Origin: Sciurus carolinensis
Taxonomy: Eukaryota; Chordata; Mammalia; Rodentia; Sciuridae
Direction: 5' to 3'
Assembly: GCF_902686445.1 (NCBI RefSeq)
Contig: NW_025920106.1
Coordinates: forward strand, 1,240,001-1,304,000
Length of the DNA stretch: 64,000 nucleotides
In this document: positions 10,740-22,614 of the stretch, piece after piece
Layout of the letters: each line of letters opens with the position of its first letter
How positions within the stretch are numbered: the stretch's first letter is position 1
The notes under the pieces: model-generated
The model's input: the letters and a program-made list of their open reading frames with translations, nothing else
The model's database searches: none
What the model was told of the DNA's origin: nothing
Program-made: the position numbers and the translations under genes

Positions 10740-13690
10740 CACAGCTTGATCAACATCAAATTCAATGAGTCACAAATATGAGAAACAAATATAAACACAC
10801 ACAGACAAAACTTTGTGGGTCTGGTGCTATCTAAATGGAAATCTGAGTGGACGGTTAGACTCTACTCACTTCTAATGGCCTCTTCTGTTTCACCTCTGGT
10901 CTTCTTAGGAAATATTGCCAGAGTTGTTGGTCCCAACATTGATACAGTTCTTCCAATCTTGGGAAAATCCCCTACTAGGAACTTTCCTGAGTAATAAGCA
11001 TCCAAAGATGAGTAGACAGCAATAACTCATGGCTCTGGACTTGCTATCTCAACACAAGTGAGCAGAATGGGAGCTTATCTGGAATGTGGGTGCCTAGCAA
11101 CTGATGTTCCAAGTTCTGTGTGTTCTACTGCCAAGAAAGTGAGGTCACTTCTTGGGGACTCCATACTGAAAGCCCTTTCTCACACAAGATGGTCCTAATG
11201 ACCCACTGAGATGCAGGTTCCACCCATCTTCCCTTGACATATACACAAGTGGACATGGCTACACCAACACACCCTGGTTCTGGACCCAGATGTCCCAGGT
11301 GTAGCCAACTAACCTGGTTTGGAGAGACAGAATTATACCCATTTCTTCCTTCTGGCCATGTGGGTGGTCCTGAAGAAGCCATTATGCCTTACAAGGCTTG
11401 AATACTTTTGCTATTTATTCCTCTGAGATTATTCTAGTGTATGCTTTTGAAGTTGTCATCAGGTGTATAAGGCCATTTATATATGTACTCCTTGGGAACC
11501 CTAATGTTTGAGTCATGTGTGTGTAATGCACCAACATATAGAAAATGCAACACAGAAAGGAGAGGGAGAGGGGATAACAAACATCTCTACCATGATGTGA
11601 GTCAACAGTGAAAGAAGAAAAATCAAATTCTACCTTGTCCTTGTTTCTATTCTGACCCACTGGAAGATTCTGACCCACTGGAAGTTTTTCTTCACTGATT
11701 TTAAGAGATAGTCTCCTTGTGCCATAGACCTTCCAATGATTCCTGTGAAATTTAGAATTGTTCATTATTTCTTCTCCTTTTATTATGTGGGTACACTACA
11801 AGGGATCACTGGTACCAAAAAATTCTATTGTCCAAAACCTGTAGCTTCCCCATCTAAGTGAATCCACATCAGCATCTGGTTTCAAAGAAAAATAAATCAG
11901 CAAGAGCCATGGTATTTTACTTCCAAGATGTAGTCATCAGAATTCTCACTTCTTTGTCTCCATAGTCCCATAACAGTGGCAGTGCTATATTTCCAGAGAT
12001 CTTTTGGAAAATTTGTGTGGCAGCAAGCAAAGTTCCAGGGACCCCAGTAAATAGCAAGAAACTGGCATTTCTGTTTCCATTTCTAAATTACTCACATAGA
12101 TGAAAATATTTTGGTTATAAAATTCATGAATGTAATTTTTATCAAGAAGAAATGATGGTGTGAATTTGACAAAATTTTGTTCAATACCATGGTCATAACC
12201 ATGGGAGTGGAATTCTCTTTATTTCTTTAGGGAACATCTGCATTGCTTCTTTCAAGGTCACAGCAGGTCACTTCTTTCAGTGTGTGTTGTTGAAGACAGT
12301 TTCTTTCTATTCTTCCTACTAAAGTTTGGAAAGAAGGCCCCAATAGAAGAACAAATAACCAACTCAGAAGGTAATATTTATTCAATAGCTAAGGTTACTG
12401 GAGGAGAGAGAAGGACTGACAATTCAGTTTTGAAAAATGGAAAAGGACTATGTAACCACTCTCTTAAGGGGATAGTCATTAATCTAATCCAGGTTCACTA
12501 AGAGCCCTGTGCACACTTTTGAATGAACACAAAAAGCTGATCTCCTTCTCTTCTATCAAGAAACATCAAAAATTATCAAGCTATCTCAAAGACTTAGAAC
12601 CATCTTGCTTGTGCACCCATAACTAATTGGCTTTTCATTACCTTCCCACAAATGTGAGAGTCTGATGATAGACCACTGGCTTAGAAAGACTTGAATATCA
12701 ATACTCATATGTGCAATCACCCCTTTGGGAGGGTTCCCAAAATAGGGCATTGCTGAATGCTTCTGAGATCCTTTAAATTTACTGGGGAACAACCAATGGG
12801 GAGGGTCAACACAAAGGAGACCTGCAACTCTGAATAGTGCTGAGTTCGGTAAGCCCTGAGGCACCAGTGGATTTGAAAAAATGAAATAGACTCTGTTTTT
12901 TAAGCTGGTAAAATCTATGTCATGGAAAATTCTCCCCTCTTATCTCCTGCTCCTGTAGATATTCATCTTATGACATTATGACATTATGTGATAATGTTTC
13001 CTATCCACTAAATTTCTTCAGGAAGGAGAAAGAGCCCTTAATGAACTTTGACAGGCCAGATAGGACCATGAAATTAGCAGAAGTTCAGTCAGTTTCCAAG
13101 TCATTGTAAAAAGCCATTAAGCTAGCAAGTTCAGGTAGTGATAATTTCTCATCATTGACCACTCTTGGAAAATGTCTAAAAATTGATCTGCTGGGATTGT
13201 TGCTTAATTCTCCAAAACAGGAGAAAAAAGAAATCAAAGAAAAGGAGTGGTGGATTCTGGGTTTCAGAGGGGTTTGATTCCAGTGGAAACAGATTCACTG
13301 TCTTAACAAATAAGTCCCACAAACAAGTATAAAGCCTACATGAGTGTTAGTTCCTTGAGTCTAATACATCTTTCTACCAATATCCTCAACATGGTTCTGT
13401 ACCCAGTTGTTCCAGTCCTGACTTTCACACTCTGAAGCATGGCATCACCACATCCAAACACTGAGGCATCCAAACCACTGAGGGCTGTACTATTTCCTTT
13501 CTAAGAAGATCATCCATGACACAGGTGTATTGTGCCAAACTCTCAATAGAAAAATCACAAGAACATATATTCTTTTAAAATTATGATTTTTCTGATGGGT
13601 AGACCAACGTAGACAAAATAAAAATTTTAAAGTGATATATTATGACCACAGCTTCCCTACTGAAATCCAAATTAGAGATAGACAACATGT
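10740..13690. other. Unassigned region
   Basis: About 3 kb with mixed base composition follows the tandem arrays. Short frames exist on both strands (for example 11415-11765 minus, 116 codons), but none shows a domain, splice context or codon pattern that would support a gene. I recognised no repeat family here, although old LTR fragments are possible. Confidence 0.5.
11649..11684. repeat. Exact 18-bp tandem duplication
   Basis: The 18-mer ATTCTGACCCACTGGAAG occurs twice in direct succession with no mismatch. Exact identity suggests a recent slippage event. Confidence 0.95.
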
Positions 13691-13699
13691 GTATTAACA

Positions 13700-14160
13700 G
13701 AAATAAGCAAAGTGCAGAGACTGAGTGGTTCTTTGCACCTAGGGACTAGACAGATTCTGAGGAAGAAGTGTCACCTGAGCAGAGTTGAGAGAAAGGATAG
13801 GATTTTGATAGAGAGCAAAGCATATTTTAGAATTTAATAGATCTGCCTAGTTTGGATAGGGAAAGCATATTCAGGAAGAGACCTGGTGATAGGTGAATCT
13901 GAAAAGGAGGTGTGAGCCTTGAAGAGTTCCACCTTTATATGTTGCATACCTTCAAGAGTGATATCCATGTGAAGGAAGACATCAATAGAAAGTAAAAGGA
14001 CAGGAAGATAGGAGAAAATTATTATATTACTTCAAATAATGAAGGTAAAGTGGACAGAGAAATTAATTTTGAAGACATTTCAGAGGCAAGATTGAGAAGA
14101 ACTTGCATTTAGTTTGAGGAATAAGCAAGCAGTGAAAATGTGGAAGAGGCAAACTAACTA
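13700..14160 (-). mobile_element. L2-like ancient LINE fragment (tentative)
   Basis: The purine-rich style, with phrases such as CACCTGAGCAGAGTTGAGAG, resembles the reverse complement of the mammalian L2 3' region as I recall it. No alignment was run. It lies immediately upstream of a clear MIR, another repeat of similar age. Confidence 0.35.
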
Positions 14161-14178
14161 TGAGACTGGCAATATTTT

Positions 14179-14395
14179 AGTAACAATAGCTAATGTGAAT
14201 TGAAGGTCTTCTGTGTGCCAGTCTGGGCCACTCATCATGATTTATTTAATGATACCAGTAGTGCTATTATAAAGCTGAGGAAACGAAGGCACAGAGATAT
14301 TGCCCAGTTTACCCAAGATCACACACTAGTAAATGTCAGAGCCTGATTAAAATTTAATTTGCAATCCCAACCACTACTCTCACTGACTTACAGCA
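14179..14395 (+). mobile_element. MIR SINE (ancient tRNA-derived)
   Basis: The core reads GTGTGCCAGTCTGGGCCA. After it come CTGAGGAAACGAAGGCACAG and CCCAAGATCACACACTAGTAA, the order and spacing of the MIR consensus in sense orientation. The age of the family fits the heavy divergence. Confidence 0.85.
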
Positions 14396-15126
14396 CCAGA
14401 GAAGAGCAACTCTCTTGGAAAAGCACTGACTGGAGATGCTGAAAGTGGAAATGGTTGTCAGGTCGATGTATGACTATGGAGAAAAGTAGGCCGAGGACAG
14501 AAGCCTGGACTATGCTGCAATGTAAAAAGGACTGTGATCCCCTCCACTGCCTCCTGTCCCCAACTCACACACAACACATTGCCCTCAGTCAGTAACTAAT
14601 CTGCCTTTCTATCAAGCACATTTTCCTGTTGGTTTCTTAAAGTTGCCCCAGGTTATCTCAGGCCAGCCACCCCAAACATCCTTGTGATGCTACAGCATTG
14701 ATTTGACTATTCATATACTGTAGATTAGATGCTGAAGGACAGGAAATGGGAGTGAATGAATTCCAGAAACAAATGCATTCTGACCTATAGCACTGAGTTC
14801 CAGTTTTGCTTGGAACTTCTGCCAGACATGCCCCCAACATTAGCTACTTTCTGGACCATCTTTTGGATGTCCTATATTCAATATAGTTTGTACTTTTATT
14901 ACTCCTTTTTCTATCAAATATTCATTATGTGAAGGAAAAATGTGGGACTGTAGTAAAGAGTCCATAAAAAGGACTAAGAAACTTGCCAGTAAAGCCAGGC
15001 TAATTGAGAACTGTGACAACTGAGTGTACCCAAATAAAGAGTTAGGGGCAGAAGTCAGTGATCTCTTTAAAACAACAGAGGAGATTGAAAAGAACAAAGG
15101 GGATTCATTTTTAAAATACTTTTTAG
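14396..15126. other. Unassigned region
   Basis: Between the MIR and the next SINE. Short minus-strand frames at 14658-15097 have no recognisable domain. I see no gene or named repeat. Confidence 0.5.
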
Positions 15127-15240
15127 ATGTTGCCAGACCTTTATTTTATTCATTTATTTATATGTGGTGCTGAGAATCAAACCCAGTGCCTTACACATGC
15201 TAGGCAAGTTCTCTACCACTGAGCCACAAGCCTAGCCCCA
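15127..15240 (-). mobile_element. ID-type SINE (tRNA-derived), minus strand
   Basis: In reverse complement it starts GGGGCTAGGCTTGTGGCTCA, has the box A-like GTGGCTCAGTGGTAGAG and the box B-like GGTTTGATTCTC, and continues into an A/T-rich tail with AATAAATGAATAAAATAAAG. This is the common squirrel ID-like form with a longer 3' extension. Tail and head are both present, so the copy appears full length. Confidence 0.88.
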
Positions 15241-16172
15241 GAAAGGATATTGCATTGAAAATATCAACAAAATGGACAAAACCCAAAATATAACATCTAA
15301 AAATCCCCTCACAATGAAAATTCAAGGCCTACTCTCCTTCAATGTTCACTCCAAATCAATGGGAATACTGGTTAGGAGCATAAATGATACACTATAAATT
15401 ATAGGTGAAGAATATGAAAACACAGTTGAGGTAGATAACATTTTAGAAAAAATTAAAATTTTAAAGCACCATGAAAGAAAAAGAACCTGTAATATACAAA
15501 AAAAAAAAACACTGCATAAATTGAACCAGTAATTAAGACAACCCATAATCCCTTCCAAAATAAGAAGTTGGACAATTTAGTACAGATAAATTTTAGTCAG
15601 AGCTTAAAATTAGGTGTTGCTAATTACTAGTTGTGACTTTTATGTAATCAGAACTTTAACTGCTCATTTGTAGCCCCTAGATACCAATTGAAATGACAGC
15701 CCTTAATAAGCAAGAAAGCACAGATGTAAATAATTTGCTGAAATAGTCTGAAAAGTGCAAAAATATATTTACTTGTTTTACAGATATTTAATGTACTTCT
15801 AACAGGTGCCAGACTTTGTAGTTTGATATTTAGTGATGAAGTTTAATATTTAAACTTACTCTGGGCTAAATAGGAATTAAGCTACAAGACAGTATAGGAA
15901 ATCATTTTGACATATATGATCCTAGACAATAAAACATCTAGGTGCAGACAGTCAGGTATTAACAGGAGGTCTTTCCTTCAGCTTGTTCTGTTGGGAGCAC
16001 AGATGATGGATTTGCTTCAGACCTGACACTTGTCACTAAAACATATACCATTTTATCTTGCTATTTATCTTCTTAGTTGCTAGCAATACAGAAATTAATT
16101 GTACAGTAAGTTTTTTCTTATGAGTCATCTTTCTAATAAGTTTGATATTATTTATAATTAAAATATTTTTCA
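15241..16172. other. Unassigned AT-rich region
   Basis: AT-rich DNA between two SINEs with a short A-run near 15499-15510. A 70-codon minus-strand frame at 15346-15558 has no recognisable feature. No gene is supported. Confidence 0.5.
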
Positions 16173-16296
16173 GGAGCTGGGGTTTAGAGCTCAGTTGTAG
16201 AGGTCTTGTACAGCATGTGTGGGGCACTGGGTTCAATTCTCAGCACCACGTATAAACAAATAAAGGTCCACTGAAGAATAAAACAAAAAAAAATAA
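16173..16296 (+). mobile_element. ID-type SINE, plus strand
   Basis: It begins GGAGCTGGGGTTTAGAGCTC, has the tRNA-like GTTCAATTCTCAGCACCACG, and ends in an A-rich tail. The same extended form occurs at 15127-15240 in the opposite orientation. The element is diverged in box A. Confidence 0.85.
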
Positions 16297-16360
16297 ACTG
16301 TGCACAATGAAACTACATGCATTCTCCTATCATGTATAACTAAATAGAACCAATAAAAAT
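16297..16360 (+). mobile_element. Possible L1-type 3' tail after the SINE (tentative)
   Basis: The phrase TATCATGTATAACTAAATAG followed by AATAAAAAT resembles the stretch at 40085-40145. Both look like 3' ends of retrotransposed copies. Whether it belongs to the preceding SINE or to an L1 is not settled. Confidence 0.3.
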
Positions 16361-16430
16361 ATTTTAAAAATACATTTTCAACTATAATAGAGATACTTCA
16401 TCTATATACTTCAAGATAAACAATCCTTAT

Positions 16431-16515
16431 TTTTTTTTTGCAGTGCTGGGAATTGAACCCAGGGCCTTGTGCTTGTGAGGCAGGCACTCTACCAACTGAG
16501 CTATCTCCACAGCCC
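16431..16515 (-). mobile_element. ID SINE, minus strand
   Basis: In reverse complement it reads GGGCTGTGGAGATAGCTCAG and TTGGTAGAGTGCCTGCC, then the box B-like GGTTCAATTCCCAGCACTGC. A poly-A tail follows, seen as a T-run at 16431-16439 on the plus strand. This is the short ID form, like the copy at 52479-52575. Confidence 0.9.
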
Positions 16516-18299
16516 AATCATCATTTTTAGTTTACTTAGAAACATTTTTGTAGTGCTCTGGAAACTGATGACAAATTCCAAAATATAGTATTAGAAATTA
16601 TAGATTTACAAAGAGTCTGATTAATTTGTTTTTCCTCAATATTTAAAGTAGATCAGCATTCCTAGATAGCCTAGAACCTTTTAAAACCATTATTTGATTA
16701 TACTTAAGTGACATCTAAAATATGTACATTTTTCTAGTAGCCTGTCATATAGAACAATAAAGTATATTTTATGGGCTTTATTCTTTGCTTTAGGTAATTT
16801 TGCAATTGTTATCTGCAAATCATTCTATAAAATGGATTGGCAATTGATCCATCACAGGGGTCACGAGACAACCAAATGACTGTGATCTGTTTGGGAATGT
16901 AAGGAACACCATTTTCCCCAGGGAATTATAATAATTATTTTAACTTTCTTGGCCCCTGCAGTTTCCCACACTACTTAACAGACACATGTCAGTGCCAATC
17001 GCATCTGGACAGAGCTGATTCTCCAGTACTGCTTAATTTGAGCTCTCAGAAATTCTAATGAAGTCTGACTGAAATTAAAGTCTTATTAACTGGTCAAGTT
17101 TGTCCCCCTAGTCTAGTTTTCCTGTGTCAAAAGAAGGATACTGTGAAACTCTCTGTTCATTTGGTTTGCACTTTTTATAACATTGATAGTCTACATTTAT
17201 GTTGGCATTTTAAAAACTGTTTTTATATATTCCACTATATATGAAAATACATTTTTTATTAAGTGAATTTTAATGTTTTTGTTTTTATATGCTCTTAGCT
17301 CTTAAACATTGAACACTGTTGACAGTGAAGAAATTTTCTTAATGTTTTCAGTGGAACTAATAAGCATGTGAACCTTTTTTCTTTTTAATTCTGCATATGC
17401 TGAATTGTGCTTGTATACACACTATAACCAGCTGTGCCTTTCTTTGTATTCAGTTTTATGTAGAAGATTTATATACTTTTAGTATTAAGAGAAAATATTT
17501 GAAAGACAAAAATTAGTATCAAAGAACTCTTTAGTAAAATTTCATTACTTTTAACAATAGGCAAAATATGAAAGCATATTATATCACTTTTCCCTTTTAG
17601 TTTTCAATTGTGTAAGAATTTCCTTAGAATCTCTTTTCAATTAAAATTAATTAAATGTAATATCCAAGTAACATTTTATAAAAGTAAAATAATCCATACT
17701 TAGAAAATAAACATTCATAAAAGAAAATGTTCTGAAGAGCATTTTTAGACTTTGAAATCACTTAGATATTCTTACCTTTTCTCCTCCCTGACAAAAGTCT
17801 GAAATGGATAGTCACCAGTCCATACCATCCAGACTGTTATACTTTCTAGTTGAGCATATTATTTCAAAAGATTAGCCCTGATTCTTCCTATAGAAAAATC
17901 ACACCAAACTGATATATTTATTGTATCAATAGAAGTCAGGTTTCTTTAAATACCTGCAAATATAAATAACATTTAAAAATCTAATATTTTGAAAGCTCAC
18001 TGGTGATAAACTCAAACAACAAAGAAGTGATTTTGTAACACTTTTGTGAGGATAGCCACAATTTTTGATGGATCAAAAAATGTACTGTAATACAAATATC
18101 AAAGTAGGTAATGAAGGCATTGCTTGCAGAAACTGAGACATGAAAAACTGCTTTATATTTTACTAAATTGATGGTACCAATAGAAGAAAACCTGGCAAAA
18201 ATTCTTCAGGAATCACATCACTGTGGAGCTACCTGCAGACACAACAAGGAGATTCTTTGTGTAGTATAGTTTAGAACAGTGATAAAACATTTTCTCTTC

Positions 18300-18302
<3 letters not shown>
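16516..18302. other. Unassigned AT-rich region
   Basis: About 1.8 kb with no open frame and no repeat I can name. The part at about 16800-17120 is less AT-rich than its surroundings and looks non-repetitive. Sequence alone does not show whether it is functional. Confidence 0.5.

Positions 18303-18332
<30 letters not shown>
18303..18332 (+). repeat. Poly-A run (30 bases)
   Basis: Thirty uninterrupted A residues. It could be the tail of an old retroposed sequence to its left, but no element is recognisable upstream. Confidence 0.95.
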
Positions 18333-18333
<1 letters not shown>

Positions 18334-19286
18334 ATGAGGCACCATTTCAGTAGCACCAAACCTATGCATGAAGCAGGATTATTTCAAAGTAGATAAATGA
18401 ACTAGAAAGTGTCCATTGAAGTTTAGGTTAACTGTAATCAGCAGATCCTCCTTCCCTATTTCCGAGCTCACCTCTATTTTCTAAATAGAAGTCAACAGAG
18501 GGAGAAAGAGTGTCCTGGCAAAACTGCAGATACTAAAACTTTTGTTCCAGGTATTACACAACACCCACTTGGGATAGGGAACAAGGCATTGGTGGACATG
18601 GAGGACAGGGTCCAGTAGAGAGAACTGAAAGGGTGGGTTGCTGTGACTGGCACTTGACATTTGAAGTTCACCGAATGTCAGTCATCCTTAGATCACAAGT
18701 CTGCAGTACTGAGACTCAGACACTGATAAATCCACCATTAATCAGAGTAATGGGATGGGTCTCCAATGTTCTTTGAAGGAGCAGAGGGTGAGGTCATAGC
18801 TTTAAAGGTTTCTCTTGACTTTGATTAAGGAAAAAAAACAGCAACATGGCGCACACTCACTAGCTCAGTTTTCCTCTTGTGGATGCCTCACAGATTAAAG
18901 GCATACCACATTAACCAACCCACTGCCTCCAGACCTAGCGATGCTCCATCCTGACCCAGTGACTCTGAGGAAAAGGTGAGAAAAAGGTGCTGTGGGCCAG
19001 GTAGGACCCGTGCAGGTAAGGCAGGGTGAGGGAATACTCTGGTTCTTGGACCTGGAGCATATGGGTTTGCCCCTACATGTACACAAAGAAGTGCCCTGCA
19101 CCCACCCACAGTCTCTGTGATTGGTAGTGACACACAAAGTTGGTGTAACTGTTCATGAAAAATTAATGCAAATGTTTTTTTTATTCCTAGCAACAAGAGG
19201 CACCATGGGGTCCAACCCCTCCTGTGAAGAGCTGTGACAGAGGATGGGAGAGCAGTGACTGAGATTGTCTCTGATAGCATCATAGC
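18333..19286. other. Unassigned region left of the provirus
   Basis: Moderate GC. Overlapping minus-strand frames at 18888-19283 (131 codons) and 18895-19137 show no recognisable domain, so I do not call a gene. It could be unrelated flank or more LTR-type sequence. Confidence 0.45.
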
Positions 19287-19800
19287 TGTGAGAAAAGAGC
19301 CAAGAGCCTGGGAATGTTTCTGTGCAAAGGCACAGGATGCTTAACTACTGTGGCAATGCCTTGCATGAGCAGTCTCTGTTCAAGAGTCCTATTAGCTCTG
19401 ACCTTAATCTCAGGCACACAGCTCAAGGAAAGGAAGGAATTATTATGCTAGACAACCACACTATTTCACCAGCTCTGCTTTCCAGGTTCTGCCTGTCTTA
19501 GAGTAACTTTTAACAATGGTCTTTCTTGAGAGCTATGAAAAGCCCTATCATTGCACTTTCCAACTATGGATTGCAACTACAGAAAAACTACATAGGATGT
19601 CCTAATTTCTGAAACTTTCCTGAATATGAAGAATTGCATAGTCTTTAATCTGATAATGAAACATATATAAAGATTGCTGGCATAAGTCTTTAGAGCTGCT
19701 TCTCCATCAGAGAGCAGAGCTCCACCTGATCCCAGCTTAATCTTCAAGGTCGTGTTTGTGAATCTTTATTTTCCAATCCCCCTTCACCCCTCACCATACC
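19287..19800 (+). repeat. LTR-like block at the 5' side of the provirus
   Basis: It starts with TG (TGTGAGAAAAGAGCC), has a TATA-type element at about 19662-19672 (CATATATAAAG) and lies directly upstream of nucleocapsid and pol remnants in the same orientation. These fit a U3-R-U5 arrangement. I could not fix the 3' boundary or a convincing primer-binding site; a degraded TGG-starting site near 19807 is only suggestive. The gap to the nucleocapsid is about 50 bp, so most of gag is missing. Confidence 0.5.
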
Positions 19801-19844
19801 AGAGAGTTTGGTTGCACCCACCCAAGTTGCCAGGAGTGGACATG

Positions 19845-19995
19845 GCTTTGATAAACTGATACAATTGTAAAAACCTGGTCATCTATTAAAGGACTGTAAG
19901 ATTAAAAAAAGGGGGGACTGCAAAAACAGCCCAATAAGAAATATCCAATCTGTCATAAGAGATTTCATTGGACTAATCAATGCAGATCTAAAACA
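19845..19995 (+). pseudogene. Gag nucleocapsid remnant with two damaged zinc knuckles
   Basis: The first CCHC knuckle is recognisable as YNC-KN followed, after a one-base frame change, by GHLLKDC. Its first cysteine codon appears to have become TGA. The second reads YPICHKRFHWTNQC, where tyrosine stands at the first cysteine position. In retroviruses these knuckles bind genomic RNA during packaging. Both are disabled here. No capsid or matrix sequence was found to the left. Confidence 0.65.
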
Positions 19996-20099
19996 CACAC
20001 ATCAGGAAAACTAATTAGGGGTAATCTCCTGACCCAAGGCCAAAGGAAGAGGAACCTTCTCATCTGTAGATGCAGATGTCTCCTTCACAGATGTTTACA

Positions 20100-20480
20100 G
20101 TTCAAACAGAAGCTCCTTCCACAAATCCTTTCATGCTACTGGAGGAAGCACAGGGTTAGATTTGCTTACTACTGAGGATGCTCAAATATGTCTACCTGGG
20201 GAAGTTTATAAAATTCTTACTCAAACTCAAGGGCCTCTACCCAAAGGTAACTTTGGTTTAATTTTGCCCCACTCTCACAGTGCTAAAGAAGGAAAATCTA
20301 TAATTCCAGAAGTGATCAATTCTGATTACACTGGTGTAGTATACATTCAAGTTTGTCTCATATGCCTTTAGTTATCCCCAAAGGATCCTCCACAGTTCAA
20401 TTAATTGTCATTCCTTATATTACTGCCCAACAACCCCTAAATGAAAGAGGAAACACAGAATTTGATTACAGTATTATAGA
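20100..20480 (+). pseudogene. Proviral dUTPase remnant
   Basis: The frame through 20162-20371 carries the dUTPase motif order. A GSTGLDL block comes first (about 20138-20160), then a degraded PHSHSAKEG block, then an INSDYTGVVYI block. After a frameshift near 20350 the later KGSSTVQLIVIPY strand can be read at about 20380-20425. The enzyme hydrolyses dUTP and keeps uracil out of viral DNA. The frameshift means no complete product. Confidence 0.75.
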
Positions 20481-20499
20481 AGTATGTTTACCTATTACT

Positions 20500-20800
20500 G
20501 AAAATAGATGAAAATTAACTTTTTTTAAAAAATGAGCAGTCAATCACAGGGTTACTGGACACAAGTGCTGATGTAACAGTTATACCTGTCTCAAAGTGGC
20601 CTCATGCATGGCTCTTTCAGAGGGCCATCCCAGGGTGGGAAATTGGAGGAAATAATAAACAGGTGTCTAAAAGGTCTCTGTGTTTGCAATGCTTCACCCC
20701 TTCCAACTCACAAGTTATTACTCACATTTAAACATGCATTATGGCGATTTAATTTCCTATAAGGGACCAAGACATCTTACATAAGTTACAAATGCCTATG
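20500..20800 (+). pseudogene. Proviral aspartic protease remnant
   Basis: The active-site segment at 20552-20587 reads as LLDTSADVTVIP. The D-T-S-A at 20558-20569 has serine where retroviral proteases normally carry glycine after Asp-Thr. In-frame stops lie upstream (about 20510) and the frame changes downstream. The protease follows the dUTPase directly, as in betaretroviral pro genes. Confidence 0.7.
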
Positions 20801-20829
20801 GAGTCACATTATTTATAGGGGTGTCTGTG

Positions 20830-22000
20830 GAAATGACCACCTTGCCATTAAAGTGAAAGGTCACCACTCCTGTATGGGTAGAACAGTGGCCAATGTCTAA
20901 GGAGAAGGTGGCAGCTGCAGAGGCTCTCATTCAAGATCAGTTAAAATTGGGATATATTGAACCTTCTAAATGACCACGGAATACACCCATTTTTATCATA
21001 AACAAGAAATCAGGGAAATGGAGATTATTACAAGAATCAAGAGAAATTAATAAATATATACAACATATGGGTCCACCTAAATCTGGATTGATTGCCTAAT
21101 CCTAATTTAATTCCTCAAGATTTTTCTTTATATGTAATAGACTAAACAGACTTTTATTTTTACTATTCCTCTCATTCCTGATGATTGAGAAAAATTTGCC
21201 TTCACAGTTCCTGTTTTCAATCATCATAAGCCTGCTGATAAATATCAGTGGTAAGTTTTTCCTCAAGGTATGTTCAGTAGATGCACATTATATCAACATT
21301 TTGTGAATAATGCTCTTCGGTGTTTCTGACAACTATTCCCACATATTCTTGTTTATCATTACATGGATGATATTTTGTTTTCTGGGCCCATACTTACAGA
21401 ACACACTTTAAATAAATTACAACATATTCTATTACAATCTGGCCGCTATGTGGCCACAGAAAAAATTCAATGACAACTCCCTATTAACTAATTAGTATAT
21501 AGAATACTCCAATTTTTATTCCATTCTTCATGTTTGAAAATTAACTCTTTCTCCCAAATTCTTCTTAGTTCATTTACAACAACTATTAAGACATTTTAAT
21601 TGGGCTCCACCATATATTTCTTTAACTACTGATATGTTGTCACCTCTTTTTCTAGTTGTTGAGAAAACAACATAATCCCACCAGTTTTTTCAGGTAACTT
21701 CTTCACACACTGCCACTTTTCAGCATGTTAACGAGAAGTTTTTTACAGTTCTTATAGACTCCCAACACTCAATGTTCTTTCATCTCTAATAATCTTTACA
21801 GGAAAGCCTTATGCCTTTACTTCAGTTGCTGCCATTTATCATCAAATCTTCTATGTAGTACAGTGGTCATATTCTCCTCAATTTTCAGGAAAAAATAATG
21901 TTCACCCTTATGCTGATATGTTTTCAAATGATCTCAGAATGTTGTCATCAAATTTTATCTCTTACAGGAACAGATATATTCATGTTCTTTATGCTACTTA
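20830..22000 (+). pseudogene. Proviral reverse transcriptase remnant
   Basis: The fingers region is readable at about 20850-21060, with EALIQDQLKLGYIEPS followed by a stop and then KKSGKWRLL. The catalytic box is intact as Y-M-D-D at 21360-21371, followed by ILFSG. Multiple stops and frame changes lie on both sides. The order relative to protease and RNase H is normal for pol. Confidence 0.8.
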
Positions 22001-22149
22001 TAGAATGACTTAACATTTACAGTATTTACAATTTTCTTCATATTCTCAAGCTGTCTTAACTAAAATTTTAGCTCCTATTGCTTTCCATACACCTCAGGAT
22101 GAATGCCTTTCCTTGTGTCAAGTCTCTCATGCTCCTTCTATAATCTCCT

Positions 22150-22610
22150 CCATTCCATTTTACAGTGGGATTACTGTCTATACTGATGGAGGAAAACAAC
22201 AAGATTATTATGTATATTCACTGATAAAAAGTGGACTGATTATTACACATTGCCTCAAGTTTCTCCTCAGCAAGCAAAATTAGCTGCAATTATTTTGGCT
22301 CTTCATTTGTTTTCCACAACATTAAACATCATTACAGATTCTCAGTATATAGCCAAACTTATACCTCATATTTTCTCTGAAATTTGGTCACCTCATTTGA
22401 ACTCTAATTTGTTATCTCTGCTTATTACTCTTTATTGCCTTTTATAGGATTATACAGCTCCAGTATTTCTTCCTCATATATGTGACCACACTAAGATTTC
22501 TGGACAACTCACTGGAGAAAATGCTCATACTGATGCTGCTATAAAATCACTTTATCCTCTCTTTTCAGATGTCATGGTATCAAATACTTTTTTCATCAAA
22601 ATTTTTATTT
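22150..22610 (+). pseudogene. Proviral RNase H remnant
   Basis: A VYTDGG block (about 22170-22190) supplies the first catalytic aspartate. After a frame change, 22250-22447 reads through a QQAKLAAIILAL helix and an ITDSQYIA block with a further catalytic aspartate. This is the layout of retroviral RNase H, which removes RNA from the RNA-DNA hybrid. The frameshift and the stop after 22447 inactivate it. Confidence 0.75.
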
Positions 22611-22614
22611 TTTA

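Noticed and set aside
11415..11765. 116-codon minus-strand frame containing a repeated LPVGQN peptide
   Set aside because: The peptide repeat only reflects the exact 18-bp DNA duplication. Nothing else supports coding.
16800..17120. Possible conserved non-coding element
   Set aside because: It is non-repetitive and less AT-rich than its surroundings, but conservation cannot be judged from one sequence.
18888..19283. Overlapping minus-strand frames of 131 and 80 codons next to the provirus
   Set aside because: No recognisable domain, no splice or promoter context, and the two overlapping frames both look plausible only because the region is GC-moderate. Not enough for a gene.
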